64,000 nt of DNA from Stieleria maiorica (GCF_008035925.1 NZ_CP036264.1:581774-645773), one strand, 5' to 3'. Positions 33,635 through 43,197 are shown, counted from the stretch's first letter. Numbers and translations: made by a program. The notes: generated by a model not told the origin, from the sequence alone.

Positions 33635-33664
33635 ATCCTAGGCTATGATGCCATGGTTCGTCAA
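33635..33664 (-). promoter_or_regulatory. Candidate promoter of tRNA-Phe
   Basis: On the minus strand, TTGACG (33664-33659) and TAGGAT (33640-33635) are 18 bp apart, and the -10 box lies 28 bp before the mature tRNA 5' end. Confidence 0.5.
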
Positions 33665-33708
33665 TTGGTTCACTTCACTTGAGACATCTTTGATTTTGGC
33701 ACCGACGT

Positions 33709-33736
33709 TTGGCAGATGCTTCCGACACCGTATGAT
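33709..33736 (+). promoter_or_regulatory. Candidate promoter of the ExbB/ExbD operon
   Basis: TTGGCA (33709-33714), a 16-bp spacer and TATGAT (33731-33736), each five of six to consensus. The leader would be about 190 nt. Together with the terminator at 45079-45104 it frames an eight-gene operon. I see no gene in 33607-33934. Confidence 0.5.
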
Positions 33737-33934
33737 AGCTCGAATTATCTCCCCAAACGGCGATTTCGTCACCTCGGTGATTCGTTCGCCAACTTTTCAG
33801 ACCAATTATCTGCCTGCACTCGCGGCCCATGGGTTTTCCGATCACACTAAACGATCGTCAGCCCATCAGACTTTTCGGGTCGACACACGAATCAAGGATT
33901 CCGGCCACGTTCGCTTGGGCGGAGGTATCTAAAG

Positions 33935-34861
33935 ATGTCATCGATCATTGATCAAGAAAAAAAAACGGATCAACTGGAAGCGGCGCGGCAGGAGCGCGAA
34001 CTCGAACGCGAAAAGCTGAAACTCAGCCGCTTCGACTCGGTGACGTCCCTGTTCCTGGCCTTGATCCTGTTTCTGGGCGCCTTCGTGTTCATGATGTTCG
34101 TCGTCTGGCTGCTCAGCGGTGAACCCAAGCCGATCGCATTGGCACCGATCATCGAAAACCCGCCGGGCCGCGGCGAAAACCCGGAGGGGTTCGAACGCGA
34201 TTTCGAGCCGCCGGGGGCCGAAGAGGTCGAAGACCTGATGGAACCGACCCTGGCCGACACGATCGAAGCGGTCACCGACGCGGTCAGCAGCGTGGCCGCC
34301 TCGCTGACGACCGCCGACACCAACGCCGCCGCCTCGACCCAAGGCACCGGCCAGGGCGACAGTCGACCGCCGGGCCCCATGGGCGAGGGGGATGACATCA
34401 TCGGCCGCTGGGAACGCTGGGAATTGACGTTCAACGCCAAAGGCAAAACGGACTACGCCAAACAACTGGATTACTACAACATCGAATTGGCCGCGTTCGG
34501 CGGCGGCGGCCCCAACGTCATCGAAATGGCCAGCAACTTGTCCGGGTCGCCGACCAAGCGAGTCAACACCGAGCCCAAGACCGAAGAACGGCTGTATTTT
34601 TCCTGGAAACTGTCCAACCCCCTGATGCAGTTTGACCGCCAACTGCTCAGTGCGGCCGGAATCAGTGTCGACGGCCGAAATGTGATCCGGTTCGTCCCCA
34701 AGGATCTCGAAAACCGGCTCGCCAACATGGAAAAGGAATACGCCGAAGGCAAGGGAAAGAAATTCCCCCACTCGATCGCCAAAACCGTGTTCGAGAGCAC
34801 CGCCGACGGCAGCGGGTACACGTTCAACATCATCAGCCAGCGTTACCGAAAAGGTTATTGA
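33935..34861 (+). CDS. TonB-like single-pass membrane protein of unknown function
   Basis: Of 308 residues. A charged N-terminal helix of about 35 residues (likely coiled coil), one membrane helix at about 37-60 (SLFLALILFLGAFVFMMFVV), then a Pro/Glu-rich stretch (about 62-105), a low-complexity Ala/Thr linker, and a C-terminal domain of about 170 residues containing WERWELTFNAKGKTDYAKQL. The layout of anchor, extended spacer and folded periplasmic domain is like that of TonB/TolA, and it is the first gene in front of exbB and exbD. No TonB C-terminal motif is visible, so the comparison is by architecture only. Confidence 0.8.
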   Translation: MSSIIDQEKKTDQLEAARQERELEREKLKLSRFDSVTSLFLALILFLGAFVFMMFVVWLLSGEPKPIALAPIIENPPGRGENPEGFERDFEPPGAEEVEDLMEPTLADTIEAVTDAVSSVAASLTTADTNAAASTQGTGQGDSRPPGPMGEGDDIIGRWERWELTFNAKGKTDYAKQLDYYNIELAAFGGGGPNVIEMASNLSGSPTKRVNTEPKTEERLYFSWKLSNPLMQFDRQLLSAAGISVDGRNVIRFVPKDLENRLANMEKEYAEGKGKKFPHSIAKTVFESTADGSGYTFNIISQRYRKGY

Positions 34862-34949
34862 ACCCCAAGGCTATTGAACCCGACCGACCGTTCTCCTCCC
34901 CCCCTTCAACCAAACACAATCAACTTATCAATCAACGGGAAAGACACGA

Positions 34950-35606
34950 ATGTCAATGATCCTTGCGTACTCGCTTTTCAACATGATCGCCGATGCGACC
35001 TACCTGGCACTCGCGGCGGTGGCACTTTGGGGGTTGTACTGCATCGTCGTCGTCTGGAACCGCGTCGGACAAAAGCGGTTCAAGTCCGAAGACGAACAAG
35101 ACCAGTTCCTGGATGACATCGAACAGATGATCCAGTCCGGCGATTTCGAAGGCACGATCGATTACTGCGAAGGCGACGCGCGGGCGCTGCCCCAAATCAT
35201 TGAACTGACCGTCAGCCACCGCAACCTGGGCTACAACCGGGCCCGCAAGTTCATGATGGATCGCTTTCAACGCGACGTGATGAGCGACCTGGATTACCGG
35301 CTCAGCTGGGTCAGCACCGTCATCAAAGCCGCCCCCATGATCGGGCTGTTCGGCACCGTGTTCGGGATGATGGGGGCGTTCCAGACCCTGGCCACCGCCG
35401 AATCGGTCGAACCGAGCAAGCTGGCCGGCGACATTCGCGTCGCACTGGTCACGACCGCCAGCGGACTGGCGATCGCGATTCCGTTGATGATCCTGGTCGC
35501 CAACGTCAACATCAAAATCGCCAAAATGGAAGACCTGGTCGGTTCGGGACTCAGCCGTTTCATGGACGCCTTCAAAGCCGGACTCGCCCGCAGCGGGGGA
35601 CGCTGA
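34950..35606 (+). CDS. exbB: MotA/TolQ/ExbB proton channel family protein
   Basis: Of 218 residues with three membrane helices (about 13-35, 120-148 and 165-192) and a cytoplasmic loop between the first two. The family segment IKAAPMIGLFGTVFGMMGAFQTLA is clear, as is the ALVTTASGLAIAIPLMI helix. ExbB/TolQ proteins form pentameric channels around ExbD/TolR dimers and use the proton motive force to drive envelope processes. Just upstream of three ExbD genes, the first after 6 bp, so one channel subunit may serve several ExbD partners. Confidence 0.9.
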   Translation: MSMILAYSLFNMIADATYLALAAVALWGLYCIVVVWNRVGQKRFKSEDEQDQFLDDIEQMIQSGDFEGTIDYCEGDARALPQIIELTVSHRNLGYNRARKFMMDRFQRDVMSDLDYRLSWVSTVIKAAPMIGLFGTVFGMMGAFQTLATAESVEPSKLAGDIRVALVTTASGLAIAIPLMILVANVNIKIAKMEDLVGSGLSRFMDAFKAGLARSGGR

Positions 35607-35612
35607 TCCATC

Positions 35613-36101
35613 ATGAGTAGCGTGATCGAAGACGATGTTCTGGAGGAAGATGACGATTTCCAAATGCCTCGCAGCAAGCGAGACGATGACGAAATGGACA
35701 TCACCCCCATGATCGACATCACCTTCCTGTTGCTGATCTTTTTCGTCGTCTGCTCCAAAATGGATCCGACCCAAATGGGAAAGATCCCCGAGGCACAAAA
35801 CGGCATCGCCATCAGCGCCAAAGAATCCGCCGTCGTGTTCATCGAGCCGGCCGGCAAGGACAAGGTCGTGCTGAAGCGAATCGACGGCACCGAATTCAGC
35901 ACCGACGAGGAAACGCAAACCACCGAACTGATCGAATACATCACCGAAGAACTCAAGACCACCCGTGGCGAAGAAAAGAACCACGTGATGATCATGGGCG
36001 ACGGAGAAGTCGTGGTCGGCGAAGTCACCCGTGTGCAGAAAATCATCGGCGATGCGTTCGAGGATATTTCCTCCACCTACATCGCGGTCAAAGAATTATG
36101 A
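35613..36101 (+). CDS. exbD: ExbD/TolR family protein, first of three
   Basis: Of 162 residues. A cytoplasmic N-terminus rich in Asp and Glu, then the family signature DITPMIDITFLLLIFF, whose Asp35 is the expected proton-carrying residue at the start of the single membrane helix, then a periplasmic domain of about 110 residues. The stop codon overlaps the start of the next ExbD gene (ATGA), so the two are translationally coupled. The acidic N-terminal extension of about 25 residues is longer than in E. coli ExbD. Confidence 0.9.
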   Translation: MSSVIEDDVLEEDDDFQMPRSKRDDDEMDITPMIDITFLLLIFFVVCSKMDPTQMGKIPEAQNGIAISAKESAVVFIEPAGKDKVVLKRIDGTEFSTDEETQTTELIEYITEELKTTRGEEKNHVMIMGDGEVVVGEVTRVQKIIGDAFEDISSTYIAVKEL

Positions 36102-36523
36102 CGCGCCGCAACGAACAAGAACTTGACCTGACGCCGATGATCGACGTCACGTTTTTGATCCTGATCTTCTTCATGGTCACCGCATCCTTTTCGTTGCAAC
36201 ATGCGATCGAGACGCCGACTCCGGAGAGCGATCAAGCCAGCCGCGATGTGATTGCCACGCAACTCGATCCGATCCGATTGCATGTCGACCGCCACGGCAG
36301 CTTTTTGTTGATGACAACCGACTGGCAAAAGGAAATTGTCGGCAAGCAGGAATTGGTGAACCAACTGGCCGCGGCGAAAGGGAGGGGGGCGATGCACGTC
36401 GAACTGCGGATCGAAGTTGAGTCCGCTGCCCGTTTGCAACACATGGTCGACGCGATGGATGCCGCGACGATTGCCGGATTCGATCGGTACCAGCTGGCTG
36501 AATCCGATTCCGAATTGATTTAA
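36098..36523 (+). CDS. exbD: ExbD/TolR family protein, second of three
   Basis: Of 141 residues, the most classical of the three in length. The signature LDLTPMIDVTFLILIFFMV has Asp16 as the probable proton site. A periplasmic domain follows, with the C-terminal ARLQHMVDAMDAATIAGFDR segment that recurs in the third copy as LQYLVDAMDAGTIAGFTE; copies 2 and 3 are therefore closer to each other than to copy 1. It starts 4 bp inside the preceding gene. Confidence 0.9.
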   Translation: MTRRNEQELDLTPMIDVTFLILIFFMVTASFSLQHAIETPTPESDQASRDVIATQLDPIRLHVDRHGSFLLMTTDWQKEIVGKQELVNQLAAAKGRGAMHVELRIEVESAARLQHMVDAMDAATIAGFDRYQLAESDSELI

Positions 36524-36555
36524 CAAGACAAAACTTTTCTTCCTTTTCCGAGCGC

Positions 36556-37344
36556 ATGTCGATTCCAGTTACCTGTCCCCAGTGTGGCGCGACCAACAAG
36601 GTCAACGATTCGTTGGCCGGTCGTCGCGTGCGCTGCCCCCAGTGCGACACCGCGGTGCATGTCCCCGAGTGGGACGAAACGGCGGCCCCGCCGCCGCTGC
36701 CCAGCGACGTGCCGGTCGAAACCGAGGCCCCGGCCGCCGAGTCCGTGGAAATCCCCGCGGCCCAGCCCGTCACCGTCGAACCGGCGGCCACCCCGGCGGT
36801 CGACACGACCCCGCCGGCTGACGCAGCGGTATCTGCGTTTCCCAGCAGCCCGTCGCCGCCCGCGCCGCCCGGCGATGACGATGATGACGATGATGACGAC
36901 GAGCCGATCTTCCAAAAATCAAAGCGTGAGGAAGAAGAGCTCGACATGACGCCGATGGTCGACGTCACCTTCCTGCTGTTGATCTTCTTCATGGTCACCG
37001 CGGCGTTCAGCCTGCAAAAATCAATCGAAATGCCGCGGCAACAGACCGACGCCCCCAGCACGACCGTCGTCGAAGAGGAAGAGGAAGACCTGGAAATGGT
37101 CGAAGTCCAAGTCGACGAATTCGGGTCGTTTCTGGTCCTGGCGACCGATTGGCAAGAAGAAACGCCCGGTAAACAAAATCTGATCACCACCCTCAAACGC
37201 GCCAACGAAAGCGGTAACCCGGCGCGACTGGTGATCAAAGTCCATGAGCTGTGCAAGCTGCAGTACCTGGTCGACGCGATGGACGCTGGAACCATTGCGG
37301 GATTCACCGAAACTCAGGTCACCCAGGTCGAGGAGTTTGACTAA
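36556..37344 (+). CDS. exbD: ExbD/TolR family protein with N-terminal zinc ribbon, third of three
   Basis: Of 262 residues, about 120 more than its neighbour. The N-terminus has two CPQC motifs (C7/C10 and C27/C30) in the MJ0042-like ribbon pattern CPxCG...V.D..AG....CPxC. Then come a Pro/Ala/Glu linker of about 70 residues and a run of Asp (about 113-121). The ExbD signature follows, with Asp136 in DMTPMVDVTFLLLIFFMV, and a periplasmic domain with a C-terminus like that of copy 2. The ribbon lies on the cytoplasmic side, where it could sense metal or redox state or recruit a partner. Gap to the previous gene 32 bp. Confidence 0.88.
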   Translation: MSIPVTCPQCGATNKVNDSLAGRRVRCPQCDTAVHVPEWDETAAPPPLPSDVPVETEAPAAESVEIPAAQPVTVEPAATPAVDTTPPADAAVSAFPSSPSPPAPPGDDDDDDDDDEPIFQKSKREEEELDMTPMVDVTFLLLIFFMVTAAFSLQKSIEMPRQQTDAPSTTVVEEEEEDLEMVEVQVDEFGSFLVLATDWQEETPGKQNLITTLKRANESGNPARLVIKVHELCKLQYLVDAMDAGTIAGFTETQVTQVEEFD

Positions 37345-37471
37345 CGGGACCCTGCGAGGTGCGTTCCGCGTTTGACGCATTACCGATTCACTTGACCAGT
37401 TCCGTGACGCTCGGCGGCGGCACCACGGGACGATTGACAAATCACTTTTCACCACCACTTTCTTGAACACG

Positions 37472-40400
37472 ATGCTTGCTAACGAACTGATCGATCAACT
37501 GGAGCGACGCGGTCTGCTGGACCAGGAGATCATCGAGGCGCTGCGCGAACAACTCGACCAGGGCGGCGCACGGGTGACGCCCGAGGCCGTGGCAAAGTTG
37601 CTGGTCGACAACGGACAACTGACCCGTTTTCAAGCGACCAAGCTGATCGGCGAACTGCGCAGCGGCGAATATGCCGACGATTCAACCATGGCCGCCGCCG
37701 AGATCGTCGAAGAGGATTTGATCGCGATCGACGAGGACGATGCGATCGAAGTCGAAGCCGTCGAGGCCGTTCCGGTGGACGAGGACGCCGACCTGTTTGA
37801 TGAATTCGGCCAAGCCGAAGCCGTGCCCGTGGCAGCCGTCCCGGTCGCCGGCGCCCCCGTCAATGACTTGGCGGCTGGTGCTCCCGAACGTGAGCGACCG
37901 CGGACCCGACGAACCAAACCGGAACCGAAAGATAATCAATGGGATTCGTTCAAGATCTACGGCTTTCTGGGCATCATCGGATTCCTGCTGTTGTCCGGCG
38001 GAGGACTCTATTGGATCCTTTCGCGCGGCAACGCGGATGAACGCATCAAGATCGCCAACGAGCTTTACGACAACCAGAACTACACCCCGGCCCAAGAAAA
38101 ATACTTGGAGTTTCTCGATTCATTCGGCAATTCCAACGAACACAGCACTCTGGCGCGAACCCGTGTCATCATGACCGAACTGTATCGGGCCGAAGGGATG
38201 ACCGATCCGACGTACGCGACCGAACTGGCACAGGAAAAACTGCCGACCATCGAAGACGAAGAAGGGCTGAACGAAGAACGGGGCAACCTGGCCGCGCTGC
38301 TGGTCAAGATCGCCGAGAACATCGTCGCCGAAGCCAACGAAAAATCGGAAACGACCGCCAAGCGGCAGTTGCTCGATAAGCTGAACGAGCAAATCGAACT
38401 GACCAACAATCCGCTGTACATGACCGGCGCCATGCGGACCACGTTGTCGGGGCGGCTGAAAGAGATCGATGAGGCCCGCGGTCGGGTCGAACGCGAAATC
38501 AATCGCAACGAACAGTTGGACGCCGCGGTCGAAAAGATGACCGCCCTGTTGGCGGAAAAGAACACCAAAGCGGCTTATGACGTGCGTTATGAATTGCTGC
38601 AGTCGTTTCCCGAACTCGGCGACAACGAACGGCTGATCACGTTGATCGCCAGGGCCAGCGAAATCCAACAGCAATTGGTGGAAACCACCGCGGCGCTGCC
38701 AAAGCGGATCGAAGCCGAATTGCAAACCGACCTCCGCCCGATCGTGTTGACCGCACGTTCGGGTGATCGCGTGCCGGATTTGCGTGACGAAGTGATCTTT
38801 ATCCGCACCAAAGGCAGTGTGTTGGCCTTCAACGGCGAAGACGGCACGCTGCTGTGGCGTCGCTACGTCGGAAACTCGCTGGCCCACAGCCCGATCCGCT
38901 TGGACGGCGGTACCGCCGTGCTCTTGACCGGTTCGGCCAAACTGACGGTCGAACGCTGCGACGGCCGCAGCGGTGACATCGATTGGCGCGTCGAGATCGG
39001 CGAACCCTTCAATCAGCCTGTGGTCAGCGACAACGAAATCTATCTCTCGACCAAATCGGGACGTTTGATCGCCCTGGACGCCACCACCGGTGATGCCAAG
39101 TGGGCTCAGCAGATTCCGCAAGCCTTGGAAGTCGGCCCCGGCGTCGATGACCGCGCCTCGATCGCCTACATCCCCGGTGACCACAGCAACCTGTACGTGC
39201 TGGACAGCAACAACGGCGACAGCGTGCAAAGCTACTACATGGGGCACAAGGCCGGGACGATCGCGGTGCCGCCCACGCCGCTGCTGGAACACCTGTTTGT
39301 GATCGAAAACAAAGGCCCCGAGTACTGCCTGGTTCACATCCTGGGGGTCGACCAGTCGGGCATGAACGTGAAAAAGGTTCAGGACCCGGTGCGGATGAGT
39401 GGCAACGTGGTCGTTTCGCCGATCGTTGCCCAACAACGTCGTCTGGTCGTGCTGACCGACCTGGGGGAGATCTCGGTGTTCGACGTCGAAGTGACCAGCG
39501 AAACCGACAAGGTTTCCGTCGTCGCCAACCAGCTCGCTTCCTACGGCACGCCGACGCTGACACAAATGGCCGTCGGACGCAGCCAAATGTGGACGACCGG
39601 GTCGCGAATCGGACGCTATGAATTGCAGGTCAATCGTGGCCGCGTCGTCCCGGACTGGTTCAAACACGAAGGCGACCGATTCGTCGGGCAACCGCTGGCG
39701 ATCGGCGACGCGCTCGTCCACGCGCGTCAGCTTCGCGGGACCTCCGGAATCCGTGTCTCCGCGGTCGATCCCAAGTCGGGCGAGGAATTGTGGCGCAATG
39801 ATATCGGCGCCCCCGTCGCGATGCTCCGCCGCGCCGAGGCGGGCGTGCACGCATTGACCAGCCAAGCGGCCCTGTTCGAATTGGACCGATCGGCCATCGG
39901 CAGCGGCGCGACACGGGCGCCGATCGAGAACCGAGGCAGTGTGGGCGTGATCATGCGGTTCGAAGACCCGTTGAAGATCGACGACGATCGCGCCGTGTTG
40001 CTCAACAAAGCCGGCGGCGAAGGCGGTCAACAAGTGGCCGTCTATGACCCGACCCGCAACACCGAAAAGCTGCGGCTGGTCAGTTTGAACGTGCTGTCGG
40101 GCAAACCTTCCGGCCGCGGTCTGGTCGCCGGGGGCGGGTTGTTTCTAACGCTCGACAACGGACGCGCCGTCGTGATGAACTTCCAAACCGGATCGCAGAT
40201 GGGGAATCCCTTCCAGCCGGTCAGCAGCCCCGTCGAAAAGGTCACCTGGACCAACGCCGTCGCGCTTCCCGATGACCCGGGCCAGGTCGTCGTCGCCGAC
40301 AGCCGTAGCGGGCTGTATCGGTTGCGTGTCGGCGAGCGGACGACACCGCTGGCCGAAACCAAACTGCCCGCGCCGACGTTGGGGACCATCGCGGGCGTGG

Positions 40401-40846
40401 GGATGACGCTGATGGCCGCCACCAGCGGGCCGGCCGCCGATGTGGTCATCGGCCGCGATCTGGCGACACTGAAAGAAAAGTTCCAAACGCAAATGGACGG
40501 TCGCGTCATCTGGGGACCGGTCACCGCCGGCGATCAGGCGGTCGTGTTGACCGACGATCAAGTCTTACGCGGCATCACGACCGACGGCCGTCCCACCTTT
40601 GCCGTCACCGTCCCACGCGGGTTGCCGGTCGGAGACCCCGTGATCCACCAAGACAACATCATCATCGTTTCCGATACCGGCTGGATCGTGGTGATCGATC
40701 CGGCCTCCAATGATCCGGTCGGCCTGACCGAGATCGGCGAACCGTTCTCGGCAACTCCCCTGGTCCTGCAAGATCGATTGCTGGTCCCCGGCGAAGAAGG
40801 TGTCGTCTACGTCGTCAAGATTCCCAGTGGGGTGAGTGGTCAATGA
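37472..40846 (+). CDS. Membrane-anchored PQQ-type beta-propeller protein
   Basis: Of 1,124 residues from the ATG at 37472 (an in-frame TTG lies three codons earlier). Order: a helical N-terminal domain (about 1-70) with the phrase VDNGQLTRFQATKL that also occurs in planctomycete kinases, an acidic linker, one membrane helix (about 162-183), a helical TPR-like part (about 185-400), and a propeller (about 430 onward) with BamB/PQQ blade words such as GEDGTLLWRRYVG and ALDATTGDAKWAQQIP. The propeller would sit outside the inner membrane, as BamB does. It overlaps the next gene by 4 bp (ATGA). A role in scaffolding or signalling for the ExbB/D machine is inference. Confidence 0.85.
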   Translation: MLANELIDQLERRGLLDQEIIEALREQLDQGGARVTPEAVAKLLVDNGQLTRFQATKLIGELRSGEYADDSTMAAAEIVEEDLIAIDEDDAIEVEAVEAVPVDEDADLFDEFGQAEAVPVAAVPVAGAPVNDLAAGAPERERPRTRRTKPEPKDNQWDSFKIYGFLGIIGFLLLSGGGLYWILSRGNADERIKIANELYDNQNYTPAQEKYLEFLDSFGNSNEHSTLARTRVIMTELYRAEGMTDPTYATELAQEKLPTIEDEEGLNEERGNLAALLVKIAENIVAEANEKSETTAKRQLLDKLNEQIELTNNPLYMTGAMRTTLSGRLKEIDEARGRVEREINRNEQLDAAVEKMTALLAEKNTKAAYDVRYELLQSFPELGDNERLITLIARASEIQQQLVETTAALPKRIEAELQTDLRPIVLTARSGDRVPDLRDEVIFIRTKGSVLAFNGEDGTLLWRRYVGNSLAHSPIRLDGGTAVLLTGSAKLTVERCDGRSGDIDWRVEIGEPFNQPVVSDNEIYLSTKSGRLIALDATTGDAKWAQQIPQALEVGPGVDDRASIAYIPGDHSNLYVLDSNNGDSVQSYYMGHKAGTIAVPPTPLLEHLFVIENKGPEYCLVHILGVDQSGMNVKKVQDPVRMSGNVVVSPIVAQQRRLVVLTDLGEISVFDVEVTSETDKVSVVANQLASYGTPTLTQMAVGRSQMWTTGSRIGRYELQVNRGRVVPDWFKHEGDRFVGQPLAIGDALVHARQLRGTSGIRVSAVDPKSGEELWRNDIGAPVAMLRRAEAGVHALTSQAALFELDRSAIGSGATRAPIENRGSVGVIMRFEDPLKIDDDRAVLLNKAGGEGGQQVAVYDPTRNTEKLRLVSLNVLSGKPSGRGLVAGGGLFLTLDNGRAVVMNFQTGSQMGNPFQPVSSPVEKVTWTNAVALPDDPGQVVVADSRSGLYRLRVGERTTPLAETKLPAPTLGTIAGVGMTLMAATSGPAADVVIGRDLATLKEKFQTQMDGRVIWGPVTAGDQAVVLTDDQVLRGITTDGRPTFAVTVPRGLPVGDPVIHQDNIIIVSDTGWIVVIDPASNDPVGLTEIGEPFSATPLVLQDRLLVPGEEGVVYVVKIPSGVSGQ

Positions 40847-43197
40847 AGTTTCCGTTTCAATTCAACCCAACGGCGACCGGATTCGCGCTGGCTTTGATCG
40901 CCCTGATCGGATCGGCACTGCACGCCCCGGCGTCGGCGCAAACCCTGACGTACGCCGAATCTGGCAAACCCGAAGATTCCGGGCTGGGGCTGTTGCAAGA
41001 AGCCCCCCACGACATCATCTATTTCACCGATTCCTCCGGGGGCGGCTGGGCCAAGGTCCAGCTGTTGCCCATCCGTGACATGCCGGCCACGACGCGTGGT
41101 TCGTTGCGGTTTTCCATTTTGGGAATCGAGCTCGATGAATTTGTCGCCAAGTGGACGGATATCGAACGCATCGATTTCTGGGAAAAGCGACTCGAACGTG
41201 AAACCGCCTCGCGAATCGCCAACGGGGACTTCGTCGGTGCCTATCCGTTCCTATCGATCTTGATTCGCGACTATCCGCGACGTCCGGGCCTGAAAACCCT
41301 GCGATCGGAGTTCCTGTGGCGCAACGCCATCCAACGCGCCTCGGGCAGCCAACGCGCCGAGTCGCTGGCGATGCTGGAAGAATTGCATCGCTATGATCCC
41401 CAGTACAACCAAGCCCAAGTGCTCAAGGCGATCAGTTTGACCACCGGATCGCTGATGCAGTCCCTGATCGACGAAGGGGACTTGGATAACGCACAGCAGT
41501 TGCTGGCCCGACTGAAAGAAGACTATGGGCGATTCGATTTGCCGGCGATCGCGAAGTGGGAAGGCGAGTTTCTGCGGATGGCGACCGAGAAACGAAACGA
41601 GGCGATCGAAGCGGTCAAGCGAAAGGATTTTCGATCCGCGCGTAAACTGGCCCGGGAAAGTTTGTATCTGAAACCCGACATCGACGGCGGGCGTGACCTG
41701 GTCAAAAAGATCGACGAAGCCTACCCGCTGGTTTCGGTCGGTGTGTTGCAGGCGGCGCGCATTTACGACCCCGTCCGCATGGACAACTGGGCGGCCCGGC
41801 GCGCCGGCCGATTGCTCTACCGCAACCTGTTCGAAATCCAAGGCGCCGCACCTGAAGGCGGCGAATACGATTTTCTGTTCGGATCGGCGGAAACCACACC
41901 CGACCGCCAAGTCTTGGAGTTGACTCTGGAAACCGCCAAACTGCCCAACCCGCTCAACCGCATCGAAGTCGACTTCTTGGCCGATCAATTGGCCCTGCGG
42001 GCGATGCCCGAATCGGAAACCTACTTTTCCCCCTGGGCGGCATCGGTCACGGGCATCGGAATCGACGGCCCGCAACGCATCGAGTGTGTCCTGCGTCGTC
42101 CCCACGTGCTGCCCACCTGCTTGCTTCAAATCAACGTCGATGCCAGCTGGTTCGGCGGAGAAAAGGGCGGCGCGACCGGGGACTATTTCACCGATGTCGT
42201 CAACGATGAAGAAACCCGCTTCATGCTGACGGAGGATGCGCGGCGGGCCAGCGGTGACAGCGGCAAACCCCGCGAAATCGTCGAGGTCCGATGCAACACC
42301 GGCAGCGAATCGGTCTCCAAATTGCTCAGCGGCGAGATCGACGTGTTGGATCAACTGTTCCCCGCCGACGCGATCAAACTCAAAGAGCGACGTGACGTCA
42401 AAGTCGTCGAGTACCCGTTGCCCACGATCCACATGCTGGTCCCTTGCTCGGACCATCAGTTCGTCGCCGACAAAAATTTCCGCCGGGCGCTGCTGTACGG
42501 CATCAACCGCGAAGACATCCTTCAAGGCGAACTATTGGAAAACCATGCGTCGCCGGGCTGTCGCGTCCTCTCCGGGCCCTTCCCCGCCGGTCTCAGCCAG
42601 GACGACCCGCTGGGTTATGCCTACGACACGACGATCCTGCCGCGACGCTTCGAACCCAGCTTGGCCCAGTTGCTGGTCGCGCTCAGCAAGAATTTGAAAA
42701 TCGCTGAAGCGAAGCGCAAGGATGAACCGGAACCGAAACTTCGTGCCGTACGACTGGCATTTCCCGCCGATAACCTCTCACGCGTCGCTTGCGAAGCGAT
42801 TCGCAGCCAATGGGAATTGATCGGGTTGGATGTTGAATTGGTCGAGCTGCCGATCGGACGCACTTATCCGGACCCCGACACCGCAGATCTGGTTTATGTT
42901 TCCTGTGCGATCTGGGAACCCATCATTGATGCGCGTCGATTGCTCGGGCCGCGCGGATTGGCCCGCAGCGAAGACCAATTGATCGGGCTCGGATTGCGGC
43001 GGCTGGAAGAAGCGCGAAACTGGAAAGAAGTTCGCGACCGTTTGTTGGTCCTGCATTCGATCTCGCATCACGAATTGCCGGTCTTGCCGCTATGGCAAAT
43101 GGTCGATTCGTTTGCGTACCGAAACAACCTGGTGGGGATGGGCAGCAACATCGTTTCGCTTTATCAGAATGCCGGGAATTGGAGATTGGAATTTTGA
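40843..43197 (+). CDS. Family-5 extracellular solute-binding protein with N-terminal helical region
   Basis: Of 784 residues. Signal peptide (about 1-32, cleavage near APASAQ), a region of about 270 residues with TPR-like helices (FLRMATEKRNEAIEAVKRKDF), then the SBP_bac_5 fold of oligopeptide and nickel binding proteins, seen in FRRALLYGINREDIL and in the C-terminal ELPVLPLWQ. No ABC permease or ATPase gene is near, which is unusual for this family. It is coupled to the propeller gene by an ATGA overlap. It may deliver a ligand to, or act as a structural part of, the envelope machine rather than serve an ABC importer. Confidence 0.82.
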   Translation: MKFPFQFNPTATGFALALIALIGSALHAPASAQTLTYAESGKPEDSGLGLLQEAPHDIIYFTDSSGGGWAKVQLLPIRDMPATTRGSLRFSILGIELDEFVAKWTDIERIDFWEKRLERETASRIANGDFVGAYPFLSILIRDYPRRPGLKTLRSEFLWRNAIQRASGSQRAESLAMLEELHRYDPQYNQAQVLKAISLTTGSLMQSLIDEGDLDNAQQLLARLKEDYGRFDLPAIAKWEGEFLRMATEKRNEAIEAVKRKDFRSARKLARESLYLKPDIDGGRDLVKKIDEAYPLVSVGVLQAARIYDPVRMDNWAARRAGRLLYRNLFEIQGAAPEGGEYDFLFGSAETTPDRQVLELTLETAKLPNPLNRIEVDFLADQLALRAMPESETYFSPWAASVTGIGIDGPQRIECVLRRPHVLPTCLLQINVDASWFGGEKGGATGDYFTDVVNDEETRFMLTEDARRASGDSGKPREIVEVRCNTGSESVSKLLSGEIDVLDQLFPADAIKLKERRDVKVVEYPLPTIHMLVPCSDHQFVADKNFRRALLYGINREDILQGELLENHASPGCRVLSGPFPAGLSQDDPLGYAYDTTILPRRFEPSLAQLLVALSKNLKIAEAKRKDEPEPKLRAVRLAFPADNLSRVACEAIRSQWELIGLDVELVELPIGRTYPDPDTADLVYVSCAIWEPIIDARRLLGPRGLARSEDQLIGLGLRRLEEARNWKEVRDRLLVLHSISHHELPVLPLWQMVDSFAYRNNLVGMGSNIVSLYQNAGNWRLEF

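Noticed and set aside
33160-33648. Plus-strand frame across tRNA-Phe and the symporter upstream region
   Set aside because: Runs antisense through the tRNA gene; no motif or start signal.
33645-33932. Possible gene of 95 codons upstream of the ExbB/ExbD operon
   Set aside because: No ribosome site or family likeness, and it spans the best promoter candidate for the operon.
38120-40033. Open frame of 637 codons on the minus strand, antisense to the propeller gene
   Set aside because: Composition rich in His, Gln, Asp and Arg is that of an antisense frame of a GC-rich gene, and the plus strand has clear propeller motifs.
41251-42525. Open frame of 424 codons on the minus strand inside the solute-binding protein gene
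   Set aside because: The plus-strand frame has signal peptide and SBP_bac_5 words; the minus frame has none.
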